Positions 33,741 through 45,420 of a stretch of 64,000 nt of DNA are shown here, in pieces. The notes beneath the pieces are model-generated. The model saw only the letters and a list, made by a program, of their open reading frames with translations, was not told the origin of the DNA and searched no databases. The stretch is from NCBI GenBank assembly GCA_004143645.1, contig RXPK01002748.1:58349-122348 (forward strand), in the 5' to 3' direction. The position numbers and the translations under genes are program-made. How positions within the stretch are numbered: the stretch's first letter is position 1; each line of letters begins with the position of its first letter. This stretch comes from Protaetia brevitarsis (Eukaryota > Arthropoda > Insecta > Coleoptera > Scarabaeidae).

Positions 33741-35376
33741 GTAATAATAAACAAGTTAGTGATTTAGGAGAATCGAGGCGTACAGCCGTCAGCACAGCAG
33801 GTTCGTAACTGTAAAAAATAATAAAGGTACTACTCATTGGTTAGTAAGAGGGGGATCATTAGTGCGCATGATCTAGAGTGGTAAATTTTAGATATCTTGG
33901 ACATATACGGGATTTTATAGCCATCTAGTGGATTAAGTTCGTATTGTATCCATCATTGTAGGAAGGTATCTGCAAAGAAAAGGCAGTTCTATTTAAGAGA
34001 GTTATTTATTTTTCTTTTGCCGTAAAAAGCATATAGCCGGGAAAACACAATATTATATATATATATATGTCTTGCTTTCTTCTGCTTTTGCTCCAATACT
34101 TCTTTTTTTCCTGTTTTTTTTCCCCTAATTTCATAGTTCACCAATATGATCTCTTCAAACGATTATATTTTCTTATTCTGCATACTTTTCTTGTATGTTG
34201 TTTCTTTAAATCTACCACTTGTTCTTTAATTTAAATTTTTTATTCTTCTCTGCTTCTTGAAATTCTAAATTTATTTCGCATGTATTATACATGCTTATGA
34301 AACTCCGATTAAATACGATAAAATCGTCCATTCCAATTTTACATTTGACTCATCTCCCACATAGTGCACTCCCCACCTTTCACCGTTCCGGTGCCACCCA
34401 CCCCATCTACCGCCGAACAACATGCAAAAATTCCACGCCGTACCCGTCAGTGACGAATGGGTGGGCGTTAAATACGACACCCGAGTGTTTTATGCGGGCA
34501 TTTGTTTCACGATGGAGGTAGTTTTCGGGCCGTGCTGCGGTCGAGAGCCGGGGGGAATTGGCGCCACTTGTCAGCCTCTTCCCCCCAAACCGGCTGTCCT
34601 CCCACCACCTCCCTCTCCAACTGCCGTTCCGTCAGCTGTGATTCCACCGGCGTGAGATTCGTCCTCTCGGCTGTATCGGGACTCTGCCGGCGCGCTGGCC
34701 GTCCGGTCGCGATTGAAATTGCGGAAGCGCGCCCCAGGAAATCGAGTGAGTGTCCGTCACGGAACGAACGAACAATCCGGCGTCGGCAGTTGCCGCCGGG
34801 GGTGTATTTTAAAATAACTCTCGAGAGCGAAGCGAACAGAGGGAAAGATGACGGGTTAGGTGAAACGTCGGAATAAATACATGCCAGATTTTGTGCCGCC
34901 GCCAGAGGCGCAAGAAATATAAAATAATCTAAACGGCGGGAAGTGCTTGAGTACCGTTACGATGTATGCAATGCGTATACTAATATAAGTATATATGTAT
35001 TGTAACGTTACAGAGTAGCATACAGCCCGGATTAAAAAAATTAATTTAAAAGAAAAATACATTAATTAAATTAGTAAAAATCAAATTTTTAACATCCCAG
35101 TATCATCTATATTTATTAATTTTGAATTAAAAGTGTGCTCTCTCACAAGCCAGATGGCATGCAGGGCGAGAAATTCCGATAGAGGCGCGTTGACATAAAA
35201 AAAATAACGAATAGCTAGTTACCCCTCTTATAATAACTTAGTACGTAAGAGGCAAGCGTGCAAGACTGTTGCCAAAATGTCCTCTCCTTCAAATTGTATG
35301 TTAATGACCAGTTTAGATGATGTCGTAGGCACAATTGTGTTGTACCTCAATGGTGCTCTTGTAATCTCGCATGTAA
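33741..35376. other. Anonymous sequence with TA microsatellite and GC-rich island
   Basis: A (TA)n run lies at 34053-34070. 34360-34860 is a GC-rich island with several overlapping frames up to 124 codons in different frames and no recognisable domain. The surroundings are AT-rich. Nothing supports a gene. Confidence 0.3.
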
Positions 35377-35416
35377 AATTAAAACATTTAAGTATCCACA
35401 CTTAAATGTTTTAATT
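35377..35416. repeat. 17-bp perfect hairpin
   Basis: AATTAAAACATTTAAGT, six bases, ACTTAAATGTTTTAATT. It sits just upstream of the PLE coding remnant. Confidence 0.8.
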
Positions 35417-35434
35417 GTGTGATCAATCAAGATA

Positions 35435-35877
35435 TATATTGGCTATTAATAATATTTCTAATAAATTAACAAAATTTTTTAAACCATACAACATAATACC
35501 CACATTTAAATCTAATAACAAACATAATACAAAATAGAAATACAAACATACTACAAAAGAACGGTGTTTACACTATAAAATGCGATAATTGCAACGCGAT
35601 ATATATTGGAGAAACAGGAAGAATATTAGAAATAAGAATTAACGAGCACAGAAAGCAAGCAAAATCCAATTTCTATCAGCATTTGGTCAACAATGGACAT
35701 ACGGGTAATGAGGAAAAAAATATAAAATTAATTTATCCTTGTGATAAAAGTCTAAAATTAAAATTACTTGAAGCATACACCATAGAAAAATATAAGGAAA
35801 GCAATAATGTTATATTATTAAACGAACAATTAGAATATAGTACACCACCTATCTTCACATATTTAAACAAACACTGA
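35435..35877 (+). pseudogene. PLE GIY-YIG endonuclease domain, 5' truncated and frameshifted
   Basis: In the best frame: NGVYTIKC, then NCNAIYIGETGRILEIRINE, HRKQAKS, a HLVNNGHTGN piece, KLLEAYTIEKYK and a C-terminal FTYL. GVY...IYIGETGR is the GIY-YIG signature; the downstream Arg (EIRINEHR) and the acidic E of LLEAYTIE fit the family's catalytic layout. Upstream of it INNISNKLTKFFKPYNIIPT and FKSNN look like the linker between RT and endonuclease. They lie in another frame, with a stop and a frameshift at about 35545-35560. The reverse transcriptase itself is missing. In PLEs this nuclease makes the target nick for insertion. Confidence 0.8.
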
Positions 35878-36331
35878 AACACACCTACATGTGCAAACAA
35901 AACTATCATTTAATGTTTAGGTTCGTCATACAACAATATATTTAATATCCATCCATTCTTCTCATTAGATTATTCTACTCATTACAATTAAATACTCAAA
36001 ATTCATATTCATCTTTTAACAAATACACGCACTAACAACAAACACACACACATACATTTAAAACATTCACATATACAAAATGCACACACACTCAAACACA
36101 ACAAAAAATATTCACTTTAAACATTGTACAAAACCGAATTCTAAATTTACCTAGTCCATTTTCGAACACATCAGGCTGACTATATAATTTTTAAACAATT
36201 TTAATTAATTTTAACGTGTTTATAGTCTACTTGTGCATTGTCTATATTTTATGTTATTAAGAATTTTAATCATTAATGTATAACTATACAAGTTCATATG
36301 ACGTAGCACCTGATTCCTCTTAGACGTACTG

Positions 36332-36374
36332 TGTGTCCAGATGATGGCAAAAGGCCGAAACCGGTAGACACAGC
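36332..36374 (+). ncRNA. Hammerhead-ribozyme-like motif at the PLE 3' end
   Basis: TGTGTC pairs with GACACA as stem I. Between them stand CAGATGA (consensus CTGANGA, one mismatch), a GGC/GCC stem II with AAAAG loop, GAAA, a 4-nt palindromic CCGG as minimal stem III, and GTA as NUH cleavage triplet. The layout equals that at 23035, 46840 and 47270, although the primary sequence differs. Confidence 0.5.
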
Positions 36375-36640
36375 GAAATTTAAAATAAATAATTGATTGG
36401 ATAGAACATTTAATTTATTATTACCAATACTGGATATTAGTTCGTAACGTAAATACATATTAAATACTTATTAACCTAGTATACTACCAACTTATACAAA
36501 TTTCCCCAAGTAACTGCAAACTGTTCAACGATGATACAAACAAATTTCTAACCTTAAATTTTGCTGAACGTATTAACATGAAAATTCTTATAAGTATAAT
36601 TAAATTTAGATTAGAATAAAAATAATACGTTTATTTTTAG

Positions 36641-36824
36641 GTAGATTTGACGAGGAATACTTTCTACAAGGACGAATTCTGCGGACATCGGTGTGGTCAG
36701 GAATGTCGGTTATCTGATAGGGGCCCTGGTCATCGTAGGTACTTCCCGATCACGGAGGATGGCTCGATCAGGACAGGAACATTACTCGGGAAAATCGTCG
36801 TTGAAGAAAAATTACCCAAAATTG
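36641..36824 (+). other. Possible orphan exon (184 bp), function unknown
   Basis: A GC-richer block in AT-rich surroundings is bounded by TTATTTTTAG on the left and a consensus donor G|GTAAGTAA on the right. One frame is open throughout (VDLTRNTFYKDEFCGHRCGQ at the start, ending EEKLPKIG). A second frame, open from a possible acceptor CTACAAG at about 36670, reads a hydrophobic piece (NVGYLIGALVIVG) followed by basic residues. I recognise neither product. Without a partner exon or similarity this stays a candidate. Confidence 0.25.
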
Positions 36825-36849
36825 GTAAGTAATTTGGATAATATTTATG

Positions 36850-39520
36850 TAATAAAACTTTGTTCAATAATTAACAATTATTTTTAGGTTGTAATTTGGA
36901 ATAAAATTGGATTTTATCGAAATAGCCGTTAAATTTTACAACAACAAATTGAGACACGTCTGTCTCTAACACAGCTCGGCTGTTGAGTCGTTCGAATTGA
37001 AAATGTTTTAACCGACATGAAAGCGATTGTCTTCAACAAGGAGTTCAACTGTCTGTGAAAATCCGTTAATATAACCGAAATGAGGGGATTATCCATTGTT
37101 TTATACATGAGAATACCCATGTGACCGATTGGACTGTCGAATGTTTAAACGAAATAAAAATAAATAATTATTGCAAAATTCTGGAATCACCTTACAATTA
37201 AAATATAATAAAGGTATGTGTCTCTGAATTAGGAGAAAAATACATTTGAAATTTTTTATTACTATGTAAAATTAAAATCTTAAAATTCCTTACTGTACAC
37301 AAAAAGTAGGCAACCATTTATACACATAGAATTGTTACAAAATCCAATTTCCAGCACTTTCCCATGTCTTTCTGTTGACATATCAAAGCAATTGGACTGC
37401 CAATGCATATACAAACATTATTAAACTAAATTTAAATGACATAAATACACTGTAAAAATAATAAGAATGTTCATTTGAATTGAACTTGGATCCGAATTTG
37501 ATCTGTCAATATCTATTGGGAAAATATACTATTCAGATTCAAATATTCATTTTCGATGTGTAGGTATATCACTGCTGACCATCTTTACTTCCTGAAGGGA
37601 ATATTCTGAAGGAAAATGCCTTGAAGGACTTGCCAAATGCAGAGATTTCCTACATAACCTGGACATCGTCTGGCTGCCTGCTGCTACATATTATATCCTT
37701 TTTTCTATTATAACTAATTAGTTTTAAAATACAACTAAGTAAAATAGTAACTTTACCTTTAAATAATATCGAGTATATGTGCCTTTATAGTATATATAGG
37801 AATTTTAAATAGAATAAAATATAAATTCATTTTTGCTTTTTAAATTTTCGGTTAGAATTTCAAACAAAATTCTAACGATGAAAAATTCTTATCCGTACTG
37901 CCAAAATTTACACTTTTTGATGAAAAAATTAAATTCGAATATATTAAGAAATAGAGAAACTGTGAATTTAGTGATCACATAATGTGATTTATCACAATAT
38001 AGTTTTCCGTCTGAGTAAAAGAACCAAAAAAAAGAAATGCATTATTTTTCTTTCGATTCTTTCTCGCTCATGATAATTCGTGTTCAAATCGTGTAAATAC
38101 CAGGATAATCGGAAAGAACATACCGAATGACGTGTAGAAAAACGGAGTTACGATCCCTCTTATAAGACTTACTCGCTCCCCCTCTCAATATTTACCGGAA
38201 TGTTTCTGCGAAATTGTAACGAGCTCTCTCAAGTCGCTCAGCACCCTGTTCCCACTTGCCGGTGACGACGACTAACAAAAAGCCCTGCGCAAAATTGAAT
38301 TTTCCCGAACATAAATTACCACTTACCGATATCTTGGCGCGATATCGACTTGTCAACAGTAGACACCGCTCTTCTTCTTATTCCCTCATCGCCTCCTTAG
38401 CCTTCCCCGAACGTCCGACGAAAACAATCGCGCATCGCTATTCAATTACCCACTCTCGTTACAAATTTCTTCCCGTAACGTCGCGGGGCGAAAAGAAAAA
38501 ACCCGAACGAATTCCTTCGCTCGAATTTCTCGTATAATCCTTCATCCTTCGAAGATTAAGAGGATGGAGGATTGAGGGCGGATTGTGTGGGATTCGATGA
38601 GAGACGAGTATGAAAGTATCGCGGCGATACTTAAAAAAGAGGGAATCGTTAAGCCGTCCGCATGCACGGTCTTCTAAAAAGAGTAATTTCTGGGAGCTGT
38701 TTTGTATAAATTTATTTTTAAATTCGAAGGGACGTATGACAAAGAACAAATCCCCTTAAAAGCAACACCGGATCTTCTTCTTTATATCACTCTGATTGAT
38801 AACATCCTGGATTTTTTTCTGCCGAATTGAGATGGATTCGATAAAATTGCGTGTTCGGGGATGTGTGCCAGCGATTCGTCAGTGTCAAATTTCACGTTTA
38901 TTTCAAGAATAAATATTTTTTTTGTAGATACCGGAGGTTACCAATATCTTCTTAATTATAATTCTTGTATTTACATTAGAATGTGAGTGTAGGTATCATT
39001 TACAGGGCGACAACTACGTTGAATTAGCTGAAGGCGAGTGTCTGATGAGCTGGAGCGCAGCAAATGACCTAAAATCTTTTTAAACAAAAAGGATATCAAA
39101 ATGTAACAATCGGTAGATATAGATTGGCATCACTGCGTTTTCATAACTCGACTTAGGCTTAACCCAACGAACTGTATACAGCACTGAAACGCGGGTTGTC
39201 TGATTAAAAAAAACGGTCCGCTAGGCAGTCGGCCGCATCTTATCATGCAGTAGTATTACAGAATAATGTCAAAAATAGAAGTGTCAAACGAATGCGCCCA
39301 AATTTCCATTTAGAGATAATTAGAAAACTTGCATTTAAAATGATATATGAATACTTCACCACAAATAGTGGTGTAGTGTCGCAACGCCACGGAAATACTC
39401 GTATTTTTGTCATAGATCTGCAGACCTGAATCTTTTACCGCAAAGCTTTAAATATCGATTGCTACATGTTTTCTTAAGACAAGGCATGTATACGAAGATT
39501 CTAATGCAAAACCTAAACAT
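36850..39520. other. Anonymous sequence
   Basis: Mostly AT-rich. 38130-38580 is a GC-richer island with a 93-codon plus-strand and a 96-codon minus-strand frame that overlap and show no domain. No paired repeats or transposon ends recognised. Confidence 0.3.
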
Positions 39521-39525
39521 GTCAA

Positions 39526-39601
39526 AAAATGGCATTAACTCCTTTTTGACAGTACACAACATAAAAATGGCATTAACTTCTTTTTGATAGTACACAATAT
39601 A
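39526..39601. repeat. 38-bp direct duplication
   Basis: AAAATGGCATTAACTCCTTT and AAAATGGCATTAACTTCTTT begin two adjacent 38-bp units (39526 and 39564) that share GACAGTACACAA(C/T)AT-like ends. Confidence 0.85.
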
Positions 39602-39904
39602 AAAGCGTAGTCTATTCAGTGAAGAGATAAGACAAGTTCGCGTGCACGACTTTGGCATTCTGACAGCACTGTTAGTTGGCAGAGAGGGCGCCACTGCAAT
39701 CAGTATTTTGACGTTGATCTTGGCGATCTTGACGATCATTGGGGGATTTGAGGGTAATCGAGAATAATCAAATATTATTCTTGGAGTAGTTTACAGCTTA
39801 TTTAATTTAATTTATTCTCTTAATTTCTTATCGTATTGTTATTTAGTAATAGCTGTAATAATTTCGTTATTATCATCCAAATTGATGCAATACGTCCTTA
39901 CATA

Positions 39905-40489
39905 CTACGGTGTGTACTGAAGGTAACAAAAGAATTTTTGGAAAAATGCAAACTGAAAATTGAAAATTTAAAATTAACTCTTCAAACTAAAAATATCTCC
40001 CGAACAAAGTAATAAATGATCTTATATCTAAATTGTGTACACAATAATATAATAACAATTATTATATAGCGAGTTCCTTGATGGACGAAATAAATTCAAA
40101 TTAACCGAAACGAAACTTTAAATCTTATGAAATAACAAAATGGCAGCAAACAATTACAAAAATGTATGTCTACTGACGCTTGTGTCAATCTCGGAACTGA
40201 GTGACAAACTCGACCGCTGCGTACAGCGAAGTCGCATGGAGATCAGCCCGCCAACGGACGAAATCTCAAAACATAATAACATAAGCAAAACCTGTAAATG
40301 CAAACATATTAACAAATGAAATTAATTTACGACAACTGAACATTCATTAACTAAATCTTATACAAAAATTAACATTAATTTCAGAGAAAATTTGCTCGAA
40401 ACATTGACAAAGGCAAAACGGAGTAAACATGAACACATCTGTGCAACTAAAAAAAAAAAACTCTCGCGAACACAAGGTGTCCACAGCAA
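39905..40489. mobile_element. TA-flanked MITE, family M, copy 1 (585 bp)
   Basis: Same family as 60626-61771, in opposite orientation. It starts CTACGGTGTGTACTGAAGGT and ends with TCTCGCGAACACAAGGTGTC and CACAGCAA; TA flanks both ends (39903-39904, 40490-40491). Internal landmarks shared with copy 2: TTGTGTACACAATA, GAACTCGC/GCGAGTTCC, TTCGCTGTACGCAGC (inverse) and an A/T tract before CTCTCGCGAA. No open frame. The ends are more diverged than in copy 2. Confidence 0.7.
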
Positions 40490-40554
40490 TACGTTTAACG
40501 TAGCAAATGATAGCAGATAATAATAGCTGCCATTTTGATTCAAGATTGTAGGTA

Positions 40555-42160
40555 CACTAGCGACACTTTCTAATTGTACGACCTACAGCATAAAACAGAG
40601 CCTAAATGTGTAGCATGGGTAGTAGACAACTTATGCATTCACTGCCGTCTTCGAAATATGTAAACACAGATGTGCGGTCTCGGTGTTTTTTTGTAGTAAA
40701 TCTACTTTAAATGTAAGGAAGAATGCAGTAAATAAACATAGAAAAAAAATTGATCTATAAAATAGAGAGAATTAAATACATCAAAGGCGCATACTTATGC
40801 CTGCCGACCTACCTCGGTTAGCACAATTCGAATTTTTTCATTTACTTACCTTAAATATAATATTGTAATAAACAGATGTTTTGTTTTCTTTACAAATCCC
40901 TACAGCTTTACCAAATATGTTTGTGTTTTAATCCAATTGTTTCACAATGATTGTTTTCATAACTATTTTTAATTCGCCCCGGCTCCTTTTTTCGATATTA
41001 ACATAATGAATAATTAATATTTATATAAACTAATCATTAATTACTAATTTAAACCTGCATTTGGTATTTATAGCTATCACTACTGTTCAATTTAGCACTA
41101 ATTCAAATTTTGTCAAAATTTCTTTTGAAAAAATATTGTGAGACTTTTGAGGTAAAATCTTTGAAACTAGGGAATTTATAATCGAAATATTATTTTATCT
41201 TGCTATTATAATATTAATGGAAACATACCATTACTATAACTAATAAAAAATATTTCTGACGAGTGTAGAGCTTTCCTTCTAATATCTGATAATCTGATAT
41301 AAAAATCATGGTTTTGAATGCATCCTCGCCATATCTCCTTTATTATTAATGTTAAAGAAGGAAGCCGGAGCGAGTTAAAAAAATGATATGAATCATCATG
41401 ACATTAATTAGATTAAAAAATATAAGCATATTTGGGTAACGCTGCAGGGAAAACAAAACATGCATTTCTGTCAATAACGAAATTACTACAAATTTCTCTG
41501 CATTTAATAAATTAATTGGCGCAACACCCACTTCACGAAAAGTGGAAGTAGTAATAATCCTTATTACTATATTGTTTAATATCTTGCATAGGGGCTGTCG
41601 CAATCTAGTTAATGCATTAACTAGATTGAATGAAACACTTTTTTCATGTGTTCAGTAATATTGAAAAAAGTGTTTCATTCATAACGGAGGTGTGCTTTAC
41701 TGATTTCAGTATAGCTAAATACTTTAAATGTCTTCATGCGATCCATTTTGATAGTTTCATTATTATTTGCATACGTATAAAATGAATAAAAGTAATAACC
41801 CATTGATATTGCTATTTATTGTATAATTAACATGCCTTTGGTTAGTTCCTAGTCATAGTTCAACTGTAAAATGAAAATACCTTTTAAAAACCATTTAATA
41901 ACACTACAGCTATTCGAAATACTTCAAACATCAAATAAATTATTCCTACGCAAGAAAACAAATACATAAGAGATGCATTCAACTTCGCACATTAATAAAT
42001 CCAGTCTAAGCTTTTTTAAAATAACCGACAGAGAGACCGCACATCTGTGTTTACATATTTCGAAGCGGCCAGTTACTGCATAAATCCGTCTACTATCCAC
42101 GTTAAAGATATGGGCTCTATTTTACCCTGTAGGTCGTACAATTAGAAAGTGTCGCTAGTG
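40555..42160. mobile_element. Mariner-type element, ~130-bp TIRs, no transposase (1606 bp)
   Basis: CACTAGCGACACTTTCTAAT starts the left end and its complement closes the right. The inverted repeat continues for about 130 bp (40555-40685 and about 42030-42160) through CGAAATATGTAAACACAGAT and GTGCGGTCTC. TA flanks both ends (40553-40554, 42161-42162). The CAC...TA arrangement resembles the Tc1/mariner element at 14074 but the sequence differs. The interior is AT-rich without a recognisable transposase; an 83-codon minus frame at 41352-41603 is not convincing. Confidence 0.75.
41601..41679. repeat. 28-bp perfect palindrome next to an 18-bp perfect hairpin
   Basis: 41601-41628 (CAATCTAGTTAATG and its mirror) is a perfect palindrome without spacer. 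Immediately after it, AATGAAACACTTTTTTCA, 15 bases and TGAAAAAAGTGTTTCATT form a second stem. Two such structures end to end can extrude as cruciforms. Confidence 0.9.
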
Positions 42161-42164
42161 TACC

Positions 42165-44520
42165 CTATTTCCCTCCTTGACGCATGCTCCTTATAATTGG
42201 TGTAAATGTAAGAAGACAGCTGAGATATCTGATGCTAAAATAATGCGACACCATTTTTTGGAGACAAAACATTAAAGGTGCTGGCAACAAGTGACGTTTC
42301 GTGCCTTATCGATACGCTGGTTTGTTCGCTTATTTTGTTACAGTTAAAGATGACAGAAGCCGGTGCGATTTCAGCCAATGCGTACACCCTAATGCGCGTG
42401 TCAGTGTTGTATATGGTTTTTTGGCATTTTTATGTCGAAGTGAACTTTTTAATTTTGATTTTTCGTCAAGAACGATTGAAATAACAATGACAAAACAGGA
42501 CTATACAAAATTCCTTGCTCTTGTGATGCAGCATACATATATTGGCACCACGAAACGCAGCATAGCTACGTGGGCGAAAAAACTTAAAAGAAACTGTCCT
42601 CTATAGGGCAATTTGACAAATCAGAGATAGTACAACACGCCTTACAAGATGCTAACCATGAAATATGTTTAAAGGATACTGAAATTCTTTAAAAAAATCA
42701 CTGCCGTACTCGGCTACGTCCTAAAGTAATTGTAATTTACAAATATCCGTATAACTTTGACATAACAGAAGATTCGAGCGTTCCATTAGTTACAGCACAC
42801 AATACAGGCGAAGAAAATGATTTTCAGTCGGGAAAGCAAACCCACTATATTTTTATTGTAACGTTTATAGTTTATGTGACAGAACGTCGTTTAGTTTTCT
42901 TTATTATTTTTTTTTAGTCCCATTGACGCGTAACAGCGCGAAATCTGTTGCTTCATTTATTAGCGCCCATGCAAGCCTACGCGGTTTGATTACAGTTTGA
43001 ATTATTTTACACGTTGTTAAATATTTATATTCCCATAACAAGTACTTGTTCAGGGAAACAATTCTCTACTTCCTTATGTTTTATTCCTTTTTTTTACATA
43101 AATGCGAGCTGCTGTGTCAGCTATGATAACTATTTAATATAATGCAGCAGTTCGCATTGCTTTACTTCTAGCTGCGCCTATCTTAACGCGGTATTAACAT
43201 ATATTTATTTATTTATTTATAAACCCATTCACTTATAAAGCTATCCTACTCTGTTAAACTCTAAATATTAAACGTTTAAAGTGCGTCATTACCTCCCCAA
43301 CGACGGTTAAAAAGCAATTGCATTAAAGAGTGAAATTTTATTTCATTTTATTCGCCACGATACAATTTTGTTCTATTTTTATAAACTTTTACTAGCTTAT
43401 TATCTCATCTAACGGCAACATTGACAAATGAACGTTCCATCAATCGACAATGGGACCAAATATTCAGAATACCTAGTATTTTTTTTTCGTCCATTCATGC
43501 ATACACATTGAAACTTTCAGTTGCGGTTGGTCGGGCGTACACAGTTATGTATACTATAAACATGTTTTAGCGTGCATTAATCATCTTTTGTGAGTCGGAA
43601 CGTGCGACACAATGCACGTATAAACGCACACAAATACCAGCCAGCCGTATTAACGAAAAGCGTGTGCGCTCGTCCCGACAATGGAATTCCTAAATGAAAC
43701 GTTTATTTCGTCCTTTTTTCCCCGAGGCCGACATCGGCCTAGTCGGTTACGTTTACGCCCGCGAAATAAGGAATATAGTTTTTGTTGTTGTTGTTGTTGC
43801 TGCTGTTACGGTGGTTGTATTGTATTGAATCGCAAAATGCGATTTTTTTTTCGTGCTATCTCCGATTATGCGGGCGTTGTAATGGGATGTTTAATGCGCG
43901 TTTTTGTCCGCAGACGTGATAAATGATAGGAAAATCCTATTGGGCTTTAACAAAAACGATAATAACAATGGATAAAGGTAAAAGGGCGTTAAAGGCTATC
44001 TGAAGATATAGGTTTATATACAATATTGTATCTCAGAAAGTTTTAACTTTCAAGCAGAACCGATCAAAGGTTAAGCTCAAATTTGGTTCCGATTTTGTCA
44101 GTTGAAAGTGGGGATTCCTTGGAGATTTTTTGTAGAATATTAGTTATAGATGGCCAGAGGGTAATTTTTTAGAGCTCAGTATAGTTTTACATCTGGCATA
44201 AGTACCTAAACACGAAATTAGCTTCCACGTCTGAAATAGCGTAGTGGTAAAGCACTTGGCGTGTAATTCGTGTCCCCGAGTGGCAGTGGAAAGTTTGTTT
44301 TTTTTATATTTTATTCTTTGCAAATTAAATATTACAATGATAATGAAGGCACAAAAGAAGCTTTAATTTACACAGACTGTTGGCGATATTATTCAATTGG
44401 GTATATACGTGAAAGCAAATATCAGTAATTAGTAACATTTAATTCATTTTGGTTAATTGCATTGGATTATAATTGAATTACCGTTAATTTATTCCGTTAA
44501 AGTAAACCATAAGAAACTAT
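42165..44520. other. Anonymous sequence with (GTT)n tract
   Basis: Frames at 42278-42606 (68 and 101 codons) overlap and are unrecognised. 43100-43160 has an imperfect 15-bp hairpin (AATGCGA.CTGCTG). 43500-43930 is GC-richer with a GTT/GCT trinucleotide tract at 43770-43810, which gives an artificial Cys run in one frame. 44228-44295 has a weak tRNA-like look (A-box-like TAGCGTAGTGG, short TTCCAC/GTGGAA closing stem) but no proper B box. Confidence 0.3.
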
Positions 44521-44536
44521 ATCTCTTTTAAAATTG

Positions 44537-44760
44537 GTATGGGTATTTCTAAAAAATCCCATGGTGTTAAATCTCATGATTTTGATAGCCAGTTAACATC
44601 GCCACTATCTAAAATAATGCGATCTCTAAACTTTTCATACAAAACATCTAACGTTGCACGTGATGTGTGGCAAGTAGCACCGTCTAGTTGGAACCACATG
44701 ACGTCTCCTTAGAGAGAAAAAAATTGTTTGAAAAATCAACATCTACTTTGTAAGCTATCA
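44537..44760 (-). pseudogene. Mariner-type transposase fragment (second Asp to WPPRS region)
   Basis: The minus strand reads MWFQLDGATCHTSRATLDVL, then YEKFRDRIILDSGDVNWLSK, S, a stop and DLTPWDF. It matches 'MWFQQDGATCHT...........I...GDVNWPPRS.DLTP.DFFLWG' of a common insect mariner-type transposase group. The catalytic Asp in LDGATCH is present; the WPP motif is altered to WLS. A stop interrupts the DLTP motif and the remainder is lost. It differs from the remnant at 5300-5885 and may belong to a different subfamily. Confidence 0.65.
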
Positions 44761-44769
44761 CTATATTAA

Positions 44770-45400
44770 ATAGAATTTTGGATTATCTTTAAGATGTGCA
44801 TTTCCCGATAGATTTGCATTTCCTTTCCTATAGGAGTTTACTATGACAAGAGAGTATCTTTTTGATCATGCTGCGGTTTCAGAGTTGCACGGAGATCTCA
44901 ACACTGCGCGAAAGCGAAAAGACCACCCTAAGAAACAATATTCGTTTGCTGAATAATTAAGCAATAACATTTAAGGCGTTAAAAAAATGTGAGTGTTTGC
45001 GTGTTTGTTCCTTTTATTGTAAAAAAGCTCTCTGTTGTCCGCGCGTGTTTGCTGCAACCGCATGCTGCTTTAAATTATTATTACGTATATAGATTTTTAT
45101 AATTTATTTAATTTTTTTTGTCTTTAACTTCAGACTAAGCTCCCTATCATTTTTGTGTTTTCTTTGCATTTTGTTTAGTTTGTTTTGTTATATAAGAGTG
45201 TAGTATTTCGATTACAATAATGTAAACTGACGGCTGAAAGGGCTTTACCGCCCTCTAAACATCAATAACTTTTCGTCAACAATTAGAATTCACGTCAAAG
45301 TGCGCTACCTTGACGATGAGTTATAAAATAAGACCATAATGATGCGTTTAATCAAAGTCCTTGCAATTATAAGAGACTCTAGGTTTAAGATCCATTGATT
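44770..45400. other. Anonymous AT-rich sequence
   Basis: No open frame or paired repeat recognised. Confidence 0.35.
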
Positions 45401-45420
45401 CATTCACATTCATTTCTTAA

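Larger units (their letters stand above)
35435..36430 (+). mobile_element. Penelope-like element, 3' part (endonuclease and 3' UTR)
   Basis: A 5'-truncated copy. It carries the end of the RT linker and a GIY-YIG endonuclease (35435-35877), then an AT-rich 3' UTR with a hammerhead-like motif near 36332 and a terminal AAATTTAAAATAAATAATTG stretch. No flanking duplication was identified, so the right limit is approximate. Confidence 0.7.

Noticed and set aside
34360..34876. GC-rich island with frames up to 124 codons
   Set aside because: Several frames overlap, none recognised, no exon borders.
39040..39075. CTGATGAGCTGGAGCGCAGCAAA, hammerhead-like at first sight
   Set aside because: The GAAA after stem II is missing its G and no closing stem I was found.
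41352..41603. 83-codon minus-strand frame in a mariner-type element
   Set aside because: No DDE motif or HTH; hydrophobic low-complexity sequence.
43681..43926. 81-codon frame with a poly-Cys run
   Set aside because: The Cys run is a GTT/GCT microsatellite read in one frame; no other support.
44228..44295. tRNA-like sequence with A-box-like TAGCGTAGTGG
   Set aside because: No acceptable B box or T-arm; only a short closing stem.
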